Of a DNA stretch of 64,000 nt, positions 45,961 through 57,838 are shown piece after piece. The first letter of the stretch is position 1, and each line of letters opens with the position of its first letter. Under the pieces are notes generated by a model that ran no database searches, had not been told where the DNA came from, and was given only the letters and a program-made list of their open reading frames with translations. The DNA comes from Sclerurus mexicanus. Its lineage: Eukaryota; Chordata; Aves; Passeriformes; Furnariidae. The position numbers and the translations under genes are program-made. The stretch spans positions 2,419,346 to 2,483,345 of the forward strand of contig VWZF01003276.1 in NCBI GenBank assembly GCA_013396755.1, read 5' to 3'.

Positions 45961-46669
45961 GAAGACAGCGAAGGACAACCTCAGGGGCTACAAAAGACCT
46001 CTAAAGCCCTAACAGTCCCAGTCTTAAAGTCCCATTTCTCATGAAGCACTCAAGGATATCACATGCATCCCCAAGGAACTATGGCTTGGATGTTCTCACA
46101 CATTTTCATGTCATACTTGAAAAAAAATGTGAGGTAGTTCTGTACTTCCCAGTATTTTTTTCTGTCCCACTGGTTTCTTGGTCCCATAACTGTCACTCTC
46201 ATCCTTTGACAGTTTTTTAACTTCACTCTCCTATAGTACTACCTTCATTTGATCCATGCCTCTGGTAGAGAACTCTCTGTGCCTACTTGTGTATGAGTCT
46301 GGGAGCATTTCACAGGAGGCATTAAGAAGAATTGCAGCAATAAAATACAAGTCTTGCCTCCACTAGTGAGAGGAAGCCAGGATAAAAAAAATATTTGAGG
46401 TTGGCTCCTTCCATGTAAGAGGCTCCCCTACAGTGTGGTAAGTCAGGGACATCTGTCATAGTCTGGCTACTAGTGACTGTAGTGGCAAGAAAGGGAAAAG
46501 ACTCTATTTCAAGAGAGGAAACTGGGTGTTTAAGGAGAAGAGAAGGAAGTTGTCTGAAAGAGAGGGAAACTAGAAAGGGGAGGGATGAGACAAGAGCTGA
46601 GAATTTCAGGGGGATTCAAAATCATTTTTGCTAAAGCTATCGTAGCTACCAGAGGCACTATTGTACAGC

Positions 46670-46915
46670 TTGGTAGAAGAGGCGAGAGCAACGGATATAG
46701 CCCATCTTGTAGTTCAGTAAGGTTTTCAACACTGTCTCCCATAAGATCCTCATAGAGAACTGATGAAGTATGGGCTGGATGAGCAGATGGTGTGGTGGAT
46801 AGAAAACTGGCTGAACAACCAGGCCCAGGGTGTGGTGATCACTGGCACAAAGCTTAGTTGGAGACCAGCAACTAGCAATATACCCCAGAAGTCAATACTG
46901 GGTCAAATCATCTCT
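46670..46915 (+). mobile_element. CR1 LINE fragment, RT domain
   Basis: The sequence matches CR1 ORF2 from RT motif A onward. 'ttcagtaaggttttcaacactg' corresponds to the FSKAFDTV motif, followed by a 64-codon open piece with MKYGLDEQMVWWIENWLNN and an IPQKSILGQ end (CR1 VPQGSVLGP). A single-base shift around the motif A codons separates the two parts, so it is inactive. Both ends are lost. Edges are approximate. Confidence 0.88.
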
Positions 46916-48055
46916 TTGCTTAAAAAGCACTCTTTACCTTGGGGACATAAATTCTAATTCACTACAATACACCACAACATCCAACTTTACCACTGAGCAC
47001 CATCTTAATATGTAATATGAACAGATTATAAAAAATATTTTGTAAATACTGCTAGAAGTCTCCCACAGTTTTCCATGGAAGGTAAGAAATTTGACAAGTT
47101 TTTTATCAAAAAAGCATCAGTCTAGCTGATCTATCTGTACCATAGTCCATTAATAAAATCTGCCACAAAGTGATTTTCTACTCAGCCCAACAGTGTTATC
47201 ATTGCTGATTAATGCATTTATACAGCAGCAAGATAGGTATTTGTATTTTATTTTCATTTTAACATCAAAGCCTGAACTGACTGTGCTACTTTCACTGTTT
47301 TTCGTATTGCATATTTCTCACTAGTCTTATCAGAAAATGAAAAATACTTGAGCTAATATTGTGAAGTGCCTTGTATAAGAGCATTTTAAAAAAAACCTCT
47401 TATGTGTTTCTCGAGAGCACTTCATATGCAAAGAGCTTGAGCTGACCCTTGACACTTGCTGCAGAAAGGAAAAGATGCCCTCACTTTCAGAGACTTTAAG
47501 ATCTCCCTGGAGATGAGACCATCTTTTCCATGATTTGTACATCATCTAGCATAACAGAAGCACATTCTGAGATAAACAACTTCAGTAATGATATAACATA
47601 ATCATACATCAGAGTAAGCAAAGTAGCTCTTCCAGAGTAACCTTTGTTTTCACATTAGTTTTGCACCTATGAGTCTACAGGGAATTGGAAGTCGAAGGAT
47701 TTCTATAGTTTACAAGTATATTTTAATTTTACCTCACCAGAAAAAAGTGAGCCATCCTACCAATAGAACTTCCATTTTGGAAGTCCAGCCATGAGAGATT
47801 CAGGGTGCTTGATTCAGAGAATTAATCTGATTAATACAAAGTGTAAGACTGCACTTTTCTTAAGTCTGGTTTTGAGATAGAATTTGATCCAGGAAATGTT
47901 TCTGCCACTCTGGCTCTCCTCGGATAAGACATTTGTTTCTTTCTACAGTCCTCGTTCAAGGGTTGGTACCAGCTCCAACCACACAGTGGCTCTTAACCCA
48001 GCACTGGCAGATAGACAGTACCCAGCTTAACCAGCAGCTGGAGCAGAAGGGCCGA
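46916..48055. other. Intergenic, nothing recognised
   Basis: About 1.1 kb of AT-rich sequence with no repeat or coding frame that I recognise. Confidence 0.55.
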
Positions 48056-48330
48056 TGTGCTGGTTTTGGCTGGGGTAGAGTTAATTATCTTCAGAATAGC
48101 TGATACGGGGCTCCGATTTGCATTTGTGCTGGAAACAGCATTAATCATTCAGGGATGCTTTAGTTGCTGCTGAGCAGTGCTTACACAGCATCAAGGACTC
48201 TTCTGCTTCTCGCACCACCCCACCAGCGAGAAACCTGGGGGTGCACAAGGAGTTGGGAGGAGGCACAGCCAGAACAGGTGACCCCAGCTGACCAAAGGGA
48301 TATTCCACACCACATGGTTTCATGTTCAGC

Positions 48331-48338
48331 ATATAAAG
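48331..48338 (+). promoter_or_regulatory. TATA box of the ERVL-like LTR
   Basis: ATATAAAG about 275 bp inside the LTR, where this LTR type carries its core promoter. Present activity is unknown. Confidence 0.45.
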
Positions 48339-48567
48339 TGGGAGGAAGAAAGAGGATGTTCAGAGTGATGGTGTTTGTCTTCCCAAGTCACCATCATGTG
48401 TGACGGAGCCCTGCTCTGCTGGGGTTGGCTGAACGCCTGCTAAGTGGTAAATGAATTCCTTGTTTTGTTTTGCTTTCACACACAGCTTTTGCTTTACCTA
48501 TTAATTTGTCTTTATTTCAATCCACAAGTTTTCTCACTTTTATACATCCATTTCTCTCCCTCATCCC

Positions 48568-48610
48568 NNNNNNNNNNNNNNNNNNNNNNNNNNNNNNNNN
48601 NNNNNNNNNN
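48568..48610. other. Assembly gap, 43 N, beside a G homopolymer
   Basis: The N run is followed at once by ten G (48611-48620). In this LTR type a G-rich tract sits here, as in the copy at 8217-8233, so the gap is most likely a sequencing dropout and not a large missing segment. Confidence 0.9.
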
Positions 48611-49623
48611 GGGGGGGGGGTAGGTGAGTGGCTCTGTGGGACTTAGTTGCCAGCTGGGGTTAAACCATGACAGGTGACCTGGTTGTTTGACACTCATGGA
48701 GGTAAATAAAAACCCCTTTACCTATTCTGTCAATCCAGTTGTAAAAGCTAGGGACTACAGCAGCTGCTCCTTAGATGATGGGTCTCCACTGTGGATCTGG
48801 AACCCACACTTATTCAGGTTCCTGTCCCCAGTATAAGGTATGGTATTACCAGTTAGAGATCCAGAAGACTCCATTTCTGTGAAGTGACAGACATAGAGCT
48901 AGGCAACTGGCAATCATATCCCTCTGAAATCACATTCATTATTACTTTGAAACTTGCACTTAAATCTGGCATAGATACAGTTTCTGTTTGTTTTTAAGGT
49001 ATCAAATATGATAAATGAGTATTTTTAACTCATTGCCTAGTAGTGTCACTTCCCTGGGGAAGGCTTTTAACATTCCTTCTAGCCAAGAAAGAGGTGAACT
49101 TTTGAACCAGGGCTTCAAACTATTCGGAGTCCTGACAACAAAACTGCACGTTCATAGTGCTCTATTAGGCCTACTACAGGCAAGTTTTGTTGCAGTAACC
49201 CATTTAGAATAATCACAAGGACTCATATGGTGTTTCTGTGGTTTCTGTAGTGCCAATAATAACTGCAACATTCTGCAAGCTACCACTACTGAAGGCTCAG
49301 TAATAGAAAAAGATCTTTGAAGCTTTAGAAAACTTCTGCTTTGGCCAGCTTTTTTATATTTGGGGTTTGATGTTTCTTTGTTGTTTTTTTTTTTAATCAC
49401 TGCAAATGAGCAGGATAAAAGGTAGAGTTTTGGGGCATCACTGGCAGGGGAGACAAGAACCCTATGCTACTTCGTTCTCTAGTGTGGATGGAACATCCAC
49501 ATGTACCTGGAAAATTAACAGTTTGAGAGAATGGGGTTTTTCAGAAGGCCTTAGTTCTTTCTCTTTTCTTGATGTATTTAAAACCACGACTTTCAACTTA
49601 AGTGTATGGCCTTTACACAAAGT

Positions 49624-49646
49624 AAAAAAAAAAACAAAACAAAAAC
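49624..49646. repeat. A-rich simple sequence
   Basis: A run of A followed by AAAAC-type repeats, inside a 123-codon frame (49406-49777), which argues that the frame is not coding. Confidence 0.75.
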
Positions 49647-52600
49647 CTAAACTCTTTAACAACACTGTGCTACAAAAGAGCAAACTTCATTACTTTTGCC
49701 TAGTAAAAAAAATACAACCAAAAATTGTATGGAGTCACTGGCACACAGACAAAAACCAAATGTATGGTAGTCAGTAATATCTGGTGAAGGACCCAAATAT
49801 GGAAAGATGCTTACCTGAAAAAGTAATGAGCTGCTTAATGAAGTAGATCATAGACTGATCTGTTCTATAGAACAGAAATTTTAGTCCCAGATTTGGGCAT
49901 CTCATATAAAATATTGGTCTCCATATAAAATATTTATTGTGATCTCAGTCAAGTCTAGTATTAATTTTTCTCCATTGCCACAAATAAACTTTTCTCCTCA
50001 TATACCTGATTCTTTACCAAAGAATCAAAGGCAGGAATCACTGAGAAAATATTTCTTTAGCCTGGCCCTGAAACAAATCTCTTCTGCCCTCTGTGTTGTG
50101 CTAATTTTTCATGCAACTCTTGATCATAATGTTCCAACAAACGCAAAGTTTTGCTTAGTTGGTCTCAGGCCAATAACATGTTAAACTTTCTTCCTCAGAA
50201 CTCAGTAGCACTTTATTGTTTTCAAAACAGATATATTGAAAGATGAAGCATGCCTATGATCCAAAACAAAACCAGAAATTCCCTTAGTATCTGGGAAAAT
50301 GTCCTAGTCATTCAAATTTTCTCCTCTCACCCCTTTTCTGCTGTAAGAAAGGTCACTTTTATACCAGAGAAGTCACTTGATAACAGAGAAGTGGTAGGTT
50401 TAGGTGTCCCAGCCCCAAAGCAGCTTTGGAGTCTCAGTGTTTCCTAACAGAGGCATCCTTCTGGCCTTGCAGGTAGGCAGCTGAATCTATTAGCAAGACA
50501 AGGCATACTAACTTCTCTAATTTAGCATTTCCTACAGTTAATGTAAGCTTTTTTCTTTATTCTCCTTCACTTCCTATGCTTATTACAAACTCCAGTTGGA
50601 AATCCCTGAATCTCTACTTCTGTGTAAAGCAATTACTGGCTTCTAAGCTAGAGCTGTCAGTGACAGTCCAGGGGCCAGAGAAGCGATAGAGATGGTGGAA
50701 GTGTCACCATTTCACGTTCCACACTTGTGAATCTCAGAGAACCTGTTCTGTGGTTCTGAACTGGGTATTTGCTAGACAGTGCTACCAACACATGTGTACA
50801 ACAATGCTTCTGTAGTTAGGAATAAACCCAAAGATTTTATAGGATAAGACACACACTCTAACCTTAAAATAGTTTATTCTTAAAAGCAAAGAAACAGGAG
50901 TCTAATTCTTGTACTTTGTGCTCAAAGTCAAGTTGTTCATCAATGACAAGATACAAAGGGCACTCAGTACTGATCTAAGAATTTTCTCCTATTAAATTAG
51001 AAAGAATTTATTTCCTTTACTTTGCTGCTTACAAAACACTCAGTATGAAGACCACAGAGAAAATTAGTTCAGCCTTCAGGGATGAGTAATAAGCTTATAA
51101 GCAACTGATGATATAAGAGGAGCACGCAGTTCATAGTTTGCTAAATTTTTGTAAGCCTGGGTTGACCAATACCAGGATCTGCACTGTTCCAAGTGTCTTT
51201 CTCCACTTGCTTGGGTTATATATGGCTTCTTGACCAATTGTAAGAAGAAAAACTCATCACAATCTCTTTAATTTCCATTTAAGATACACTTAAAACTTTA
51301 GTTCTTTTCTATGCACAAAGGCACAGAGAACTTGTGAGTAAAGCTTGAATCTGTAGCACCGGGGTCCTCTTTGTAATCCAGAATTATAAAACAGAATAGT
51401 GACTATTTGCCAGAAAGCACCACCAACCTACTATTCAGCTTCTTATTGTCCATAATCCTGCCTTCTGAAAGAGAACTCTTGCCTCTGTGCACAAGAGGTG
51501 AATCTCACAGTAAATATAACAAGTGTACTCTAGTCCAGACTTCGTGCCACATAATAAACTATTTAATTGGATGCTTAGAAAAGAAAGAGGTGTAATTTTT
51601 ATGTGGTCCCAGAGGATTTAAGTCATAAATTCTTTCAGACTGGTTTGCCTTAAAACTGCCCAGCAGTTCTTAATGACTGATATTCAAGTCCTAACCCAGC
51701 TGAAACCAGCGGTTGCTGTACCAGTTTTAATAGGGTTGACAAAAGAGCTGGAAATCATGTGTTTGCATGAAAAAGATGTGACTGCATATATTAATTAGAA
51801 GCAGAAAGTAAGAAATACTTCACTCACAGGATGGCCTTGTTTATGTAGACATCTTAACTTGCTTTCAAATTCCTCAAAGTATCTTTAACCCTTCAGTTAT
51901 CCGGCTTCTCAGCAGAGATCACATTTCTCATGTGCATACAAAACATAGTTCATGCCAGAGAACTGCTCATTCTGTAGAGAAGCCAGAAAAGAGAAAACCT
52001 GTCTGTTGTGTATGCAAACATGGCAAGCAAGCCTATAAACAGCATGGCAAGTCCATTCAAATAGAGCCTGTACTAGCATCTCATCTATGCTTTCCTGTAC
52101 AAACAGACTTCAAGAAAAGGACCACTTCTGAGCTTTGTCTACACCTACAAACAGATGTAGATATGGAAAGCTAATACAGCAACTGGCCATTGTAAACACT
52201 CGAGAGAGATTTTGTAACCCACAATTAGCCAGGATAATCCCAGCCATGTAGCTTGCCTCCCATGTAACCTGTCTGACCTCAGACTTTTTTCATGGAGTGT
52301 GCGGCTGGTTTTTTTTGCCATGTCCTTCCCCTGGGCATTTAGTGGAACAGCTCTGTTTACTAGTGTTTCAGCTATTCCAAGTATAATATGAGGGTGTCAA
52401 AAATGCAATGTTATTTCAGGTTTACAAACTTAAATTAATGTTATGGTTGGTGGCATGTGATTAAAATAAAGATAATGTAAAAACTTCAAAGGAATGTTAT
52501 CAGATACTAAAACTCTCTTAGAGAGACCTCCCAAGTAGTTGCAGATTTTCAGAGAAGATTCCTTTACAGTAGAGTCTCCATTTTATGTTTAGAATAGTCA

Positions 52601-55600
52601 CATTTTGAGCAGTATCAGATTTGTTGTGTTCCCATTCAAGGCAACTCTAGGTATATATCGAAGAAGAAGCTCCTATTCTCTGCAAATAAATATCGTATTG
52701 TAGCACTTGCTATCTTTAGTCCTATAAAAACACCCAACTTGTTAGTTCAGCACCTCATGTTCTACTAATAATATTTCAACACTTTTTGATTTTATGGTGC
52801 AAAAATCATGAAACTCACACAAAATATTTAGCAAAGAGTTCTTGGACAAGAACTGAATCCTAAGAAGATTCCCGGAAGAGTCTTTCTGACCCTCAGTTTT
52901 ATTATTATCTTAAGCAGTCATACATAGCCAATCAAGATGATGTTTTACAGTATGTAATTTTATTACTTCAAACTCTGTAGTCATGCATAAATCACACATT
53001 AAGAATAGTGCAAATACGAGTTTAAAGGTGGTTTGTAGGGGATATTCTTCATTATGAAAGCCATTAGCATAAAATCAAGATTATAGAGTTGGGAGTTTTC
53101 TTCCTGAAAACTGCATTATTTTCTACAGTCCCAAAGTCTATAATTCATGTCTAGATGGCAAGTATTCAAGGGCAAACCTATAAGGGGTAAGCAAGGGAAG
53201 AAGTAGGTCTACATTGTTACTTAACAGTATTTTGACATCAGAAAATGAATTGATTTTTGATAGATACTAAGGGATGCGTATCTCAAGTTGTGTGTGTTAT
53301 TCACATGTACAGGAGTTCACAGTATCAACAGTGTTATTGGGTTTTAGAAGCCACAAGTAAATCATTCTGGTGGAAAACAAAATGACATGATCTCTGCCAA
53401 CCAGTTCTTGGAAAATAAACCATGTGTGCATAAATCGTGAAATGAGGAGGCAGAGTTGCCAGTAAATCAGCTTGTCTGAAACATCTACAATTTTTGGTTT
53501 GTTCTCAACAAAGTATGTTAATGTGTACAGAGGATACAGACAAACCAAGTGGATGCTGAGAGCTTAGTCCTGCCAAAACTTCATTTCAGGTGAAGAGCTA
53601 GCCATAAACATGGTGCATAAGTGCTTCATAGTATTCTGGGAAGCTGTGAGTAAGAGGGACCTAAAATACCATAAACCGTCCCACAAGAATCAGTTTAGTC
53701 ATATTAGCATGTCCAGTAGACCAGCTGTGCTTGGAATCTGCTTTGGGCCTGCTAGAATACCAATAACAAAAGAAACAGAAGCTACATTTGCAACTTGCTG
53801 GTCTGCACTCAGGATTGTTACCATATGATCTGTATCTGACCAAAACAAGGAAAAATAATCTCTCTTAACACTGTCAGTGAAATACTCTGGCACAATGTTC
53901 TTCATTTCTCCCCCTCACTGCATTTGAAAAGGAGTTTATCGCTGTAGCTACTACTCAATGCAGGGACACTGGAGTGTTTGCTAGACAACAAAGAACTGAG
54001 GTAGAAAGCTTTGTCCTTTCCAACACATAGAATCTCAACCAATATTGGGAAAATTGTTAAATTACAACTTGAAAACAGGGTAAATTTCCAACTTTCCACT
54101 GAATAGCTTTATTTAATGTGCAAATTCTGTGGAAATGATAACAACAGAAGGGGAAAAGAGAGAAATACAGCAATCTGTGATACAGTCCACAGTATGATAC
54201 AACCTGCCTTACTATAATATAACAAATCATTTGGGATCTTGTCTGGAGCATTTTCTTTATCTGTGCACTTTTTAAAAGGTTCTTATTGCAACCTCTTTTG
54301 CTTTCAATGCTCATTCGTCAGGAGGGCTTTTGTTATCTGAAGACTAGGTAAACAAGGGAAAAAACAAGAGACCTAAGCTATTGTATGCCACCGGACAATG
54401 TCTTACTGCCACCTTGTGTTAAGCAAGATGTATGAATTGCTTATCTCACAGATATTTAAACCAAAGAAAAATTATGTTCAGAAAATAAGCAGGGATAAAA
54501 ACTTTCAGGAAGATGTGTGGGAATACATGAATACACATATAACATTATACAAAATAAGAGCTCATAACAAGAGGAAAATGTTTATTTTCATTTCAAATTT
54601 GTCCTCACAACCACCCAGCAAATTTTAGTTACATCATGTATAATTGGACTTTTTGAGAAGATAGAAAGATTTTTATCCTATTCTTGTAGTGTCAAATATT
54701 GCAAACAACACCTTTCATACGCATCAGTACATTCAAGAAATTCCTACAGTGTTGTATCTTTTTACAGTTCAGAATAAATCCACATGCTGCAGACAACTTT
54801 CCTACCCACCAAGTAAATCATATACAATGACAGGATTTGTCTTTGCACTTGAACAACTTACAAAATCAATGCTTAAAGAAAATCTGTTCTCTGGTAGCTC
54901 CACAGACCTTAACTTTCCTTATAAAGCAAACGTTGCACAGCAGCCCATACGCACACACAAAGAAAAGACATGGCCAACTCTTCTAAAACAAACATTTGAC
55001 CTTGTAGAATAATGATAAAAGAAAATAGTTAATAAGTGTATCTTAGAGATGTTACCATTACAATATGTTTGCTCTCTACCCACCATTACTAGATAATGTA
55101 GTCCCTACTGTGAAGGCTCACTGAGCACCATTCTTTATGCTTTAAACTTGCAGCTTTGAACATCAACTTCTACTTTGCAGATCTCTCAAAGTCCTGTGAG
55201 CTATTTCCAAGGTGCTTGAAAAAACTGGATTTTTAAAAAGAGCACATTTTTAAAAGAGCTTATCTCTTCTGTAATTAACTGCATATGCAAAGTTTTCAGA
55301 AGGAGTTACTTCTCCATTGGCCAAAATTCAAAGATGTACAAACTGGAAGAGGTAGAAAAGACCTGAATTAAGGTTCAGACTTGTTCTCAAAACTTTGGAC
55401 ATCACTCAAAATTGCAACATTTTCTTTAGGACACCATATACTTTGACCTTCAGACCTGTTGAAACCAGTAAATATTATCATCAACTTAACTGCTTAGTAC
55501 AATGCTGAGCAAGTTATATACTGCTTGAGGATTTTCAAGGTTGCCATGCTACCATGGCCATTAATTTCTTTAATATAGCAGATATTATTATTAGACAAGT

Positions 55601-56337
55601 CTTCAGTAAATTTGAAAGTGTTTTGGGGTGATAATATTGATTGGTGAGAAGTGGTTCCACTAATTCCATCATCATCAAACAGTTCATATGAGCATTAAGG
55701 AATGGTGGTGGACTAAAGGTATGCAAGTTCCATCTCCCATAAAGTTAATGCCTGCGATGCCATTATTCCCAGCACAAGAGTAGTTCTGTAGCTTCATGCA
55801 GTATGATAAATGGGCGAACTAGTTACTTAATTTTCTGGGGATGATAAAGACTCCTTTTAGAAATTTATGATGGTTGCTCAGCCCAAGTCATAAAAATGAA
55901 CTTGTTTAATGTACTCGACAGAAGCACAATGCTGTCTCTCAAGGTTTCACTGACTTCAGTCACTGCAGGGTGTCCTCAAGTCATTTTGTGCAGAGTTGGT
56001 GAAAGTGCTTCTGCACCAACAAAACAAAAAATAAAAATCAAACAATAATAATTAAATGTGTATAATATGAATTAACATTTAGGTTTTTATGTCTGTAACC
56101 AGACTTCCTACTGACATATTAACTCCTTGCTCATTATAAGAAACTTTTATCTGCTACTATTATTTCTAACCAGGAAAATCTGTGCTTTAGGTGCTCATGG
56201 GAACATGTTAACAAGGTCTAGATATAGTGAGTGCAGAAGATGCTATGACAACTTCAGAGGCCCAAAACTGGGGATTGCTTCATGTTCAAGTGAACAACCC
56301 AAGTCACAGTGCTTGTGATTGCTGAACAGACAAGATT

Positions 56338-56382
56338 TAAAAAAGACAAAACAAAACAATTAAAAAAAAAATAAAAAAAAAG
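56338..56382. repeat. A-rich tract
   Basis: AAAC repeats followed by long A runs broken by single T residues. It could be the tail of an old retrocopy, but the sequence before it (56127-56318, a 63-codon frame) is not recognised as any parent mRNA. Confidence 0.7.
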
Positions 56383-57571
56383 CACCCACACCTAACAGAC
56401 AGTAAGAGATGAAATAATCATAAAAGGGGGCCGAAAACACATTGTTTTTCCCCAAATCCTCCTTCCTGTTAAGATATTGTCTAAGAGAGGAATTATCATA
56501 CACTATGACTCATACTCGACCAATCTTACAGGACCCATGGAGGGGGCAGTGGTCCCCATTGTTTCATGGCAATGCTTCTACAGCCCCAAACCCTCCTTTC
56601 TTCCTCAGGAGTCCTTCAAGCTTTGGTGACAGTCATATCATGCTGTCTCAGTTTTGCTGGTCAAGGAGAGGTTGGAAGGCAGCTTTCCACTTACTACTGC
56701 TGTATTTGTTACTGTCCTTTCTTTCCTTCATTTAGTTTAATTTCCTTTCCTTATCTTTCTCTTCTGTTCTTTACCTTCCCCTTTTGTTACAAAAATAAGA
56801 AGTGAGACATATCCCTTTTGAAATCCCCTAAGTGCTAGGACCACCTAAGTCAGAGATCCCTCCGCGATATAAGCAAGAAAGGTGATAGTAATGGAGAGTT
56901 TATCAGACTTTGTTTTTCCAGACACTTTCTATTCTGTCACATTTTAAGTCTTGATCAATTGTGGGACTTCTGAATTTGTCATATGGTAGGTAACATGTTA
57001 GTACAAGTTTCTCCCACTCTGTATAACCTACTGCATGTATACATTCACAAAAGTGCCTCATGGTCTCATTCTCCTGATAAAACTCCACTATGTGGTCAAA
57101 TACCAGGAACAAATTAGAGATTCATTCATTTAAGCGTCCTTAAGAGTAAAGGAGAAGTAATTCACCTGGTGTCTTCTGCAGCAGTATTGTCAACTCACCA
57201 GCACCAGATGCAATGCTTTCCTCTAGCAGGATGTGAACATAAGTAAAACCTACTAAAAATGGTTAAGACTGAGGATGTGCCTTTCGCATCCATATCCACA
57301 GGTGAAATACCCACCAAGGCTACACAGGCTGGATTTGGACTGTAAATCCATGGGAAATCTAACTGCTGTCATCTGATCCCAGCAAACCTTTGATTGTGTC
57401 ACAGCTTTGAAAGTGTTCAGTTGGAAAAGCCTACCTGGAAGCCCTGGCACATGAGCTATGCCTTTGGTGGTCTTTGAATCACACTGGTATGACAGCAGCC
57501 ATTAATAACTTTTAGCAGACTAGTATTTTCTCCAAGTTCAGTTTGTAAGTTCAGACGGTTAGAAGTCAATA

Positions 57572-57838
57572 GACAGGGGGAGATGGCTTTAAACTGAAAG
57601 ACAGTAGGTTTAGATAGGATACCAATAAGAAATTCTTTACTATGAGCATGGTCAGGCACTGGAACAGGTCTCCCAGAGAAGCTGTGGATGCCCGATCACG
57701 GGAAGTGTTCAAGGCCAGGTTGGATGGGGCCCTGAGCAATCTGGTCTAGTGGGACATGTCCCTGCCCATGGCAGTGGGGTTGGAACTACATGGCATTCAA
57801 GATCCCATCCAACCTAAACCATTCTATTATTCTATGAT
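57572..57838 (+). mobile_element. CR1 LINE 3' end
   Basis: Begins in the CR1 ORF2 C-terminus ('ggctttaaactgaaagaca', 'ggcactggaacaggtctcc', 'aagtgttcaaggccaggtt'). It runs through the 3' UTR ('catggcagtggggttggaac', 'atcccatccaacctaaacc') to terminal ATTCTATT/ATTCTATG octamers. A 5'-truncated copy of about 265 bp with moderate divergence, same strand as the 26.5-kb copy. Confidence 0.93.

Larger units (their letters stand above)
44365..46669. other. Intergenic, no gene recognised
   Basis: The first 600 bp is pyrimidine-biased, with minus-strand frames up to 117 codons (44381-44734) that resemble nothing known to me. Perfect inverted repeats at 45356-45382 and 45916-45935 are listed separately. 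Confidence 0.5.
48056..48672 (+). mobile_element. Solo LTR, avian ERVL-like, interrupted by a gap
   Basis: Starts TGTGCTGGTTTTGGCTGGG with 'tagagttaattatcttcag' and ends 'ctggggttaaaccatgaca', a typical avian ERVL-like LTR. A block 'gctgaccaaagggatattcc' and a TATA box (ATATAAAG, 48331-48338) mark the U3 promoter. U5-like pyrimidine-rich sequence leads into the N run at 48568-48610 and then ten G. The flanking pentamers GCCGA and GGTGA agree at three of five positions, so a target duplication is doubtful. No internal proviral genes are present. Confidence 0.85.
48673..57571. other. Intergenic, no gene recognised
   Basis: Nearly 9 kb of AT-rich sequence without recognised transposons. It contains A-rich tracts (49624-49646, 56338-56382) and several frames of 60-123 codons, including a 107-codon plus-strand frame at 54689-55012. 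No domain or signal is recognised in any of them. Confidence 0.5.

Noticed and set aside
49406..49777. 123-codon plus-strand frame
   Set aside because: It runs through an A-rich simple repeat encoding a Lys-rich stretch, and no domain is seen.
56127..56382. Possible processed pseudogene ending in the A-rich tract
   Set aside because: No parent gene is recognised, and the A-tract includes AAAC repeats typical of simple sequence.
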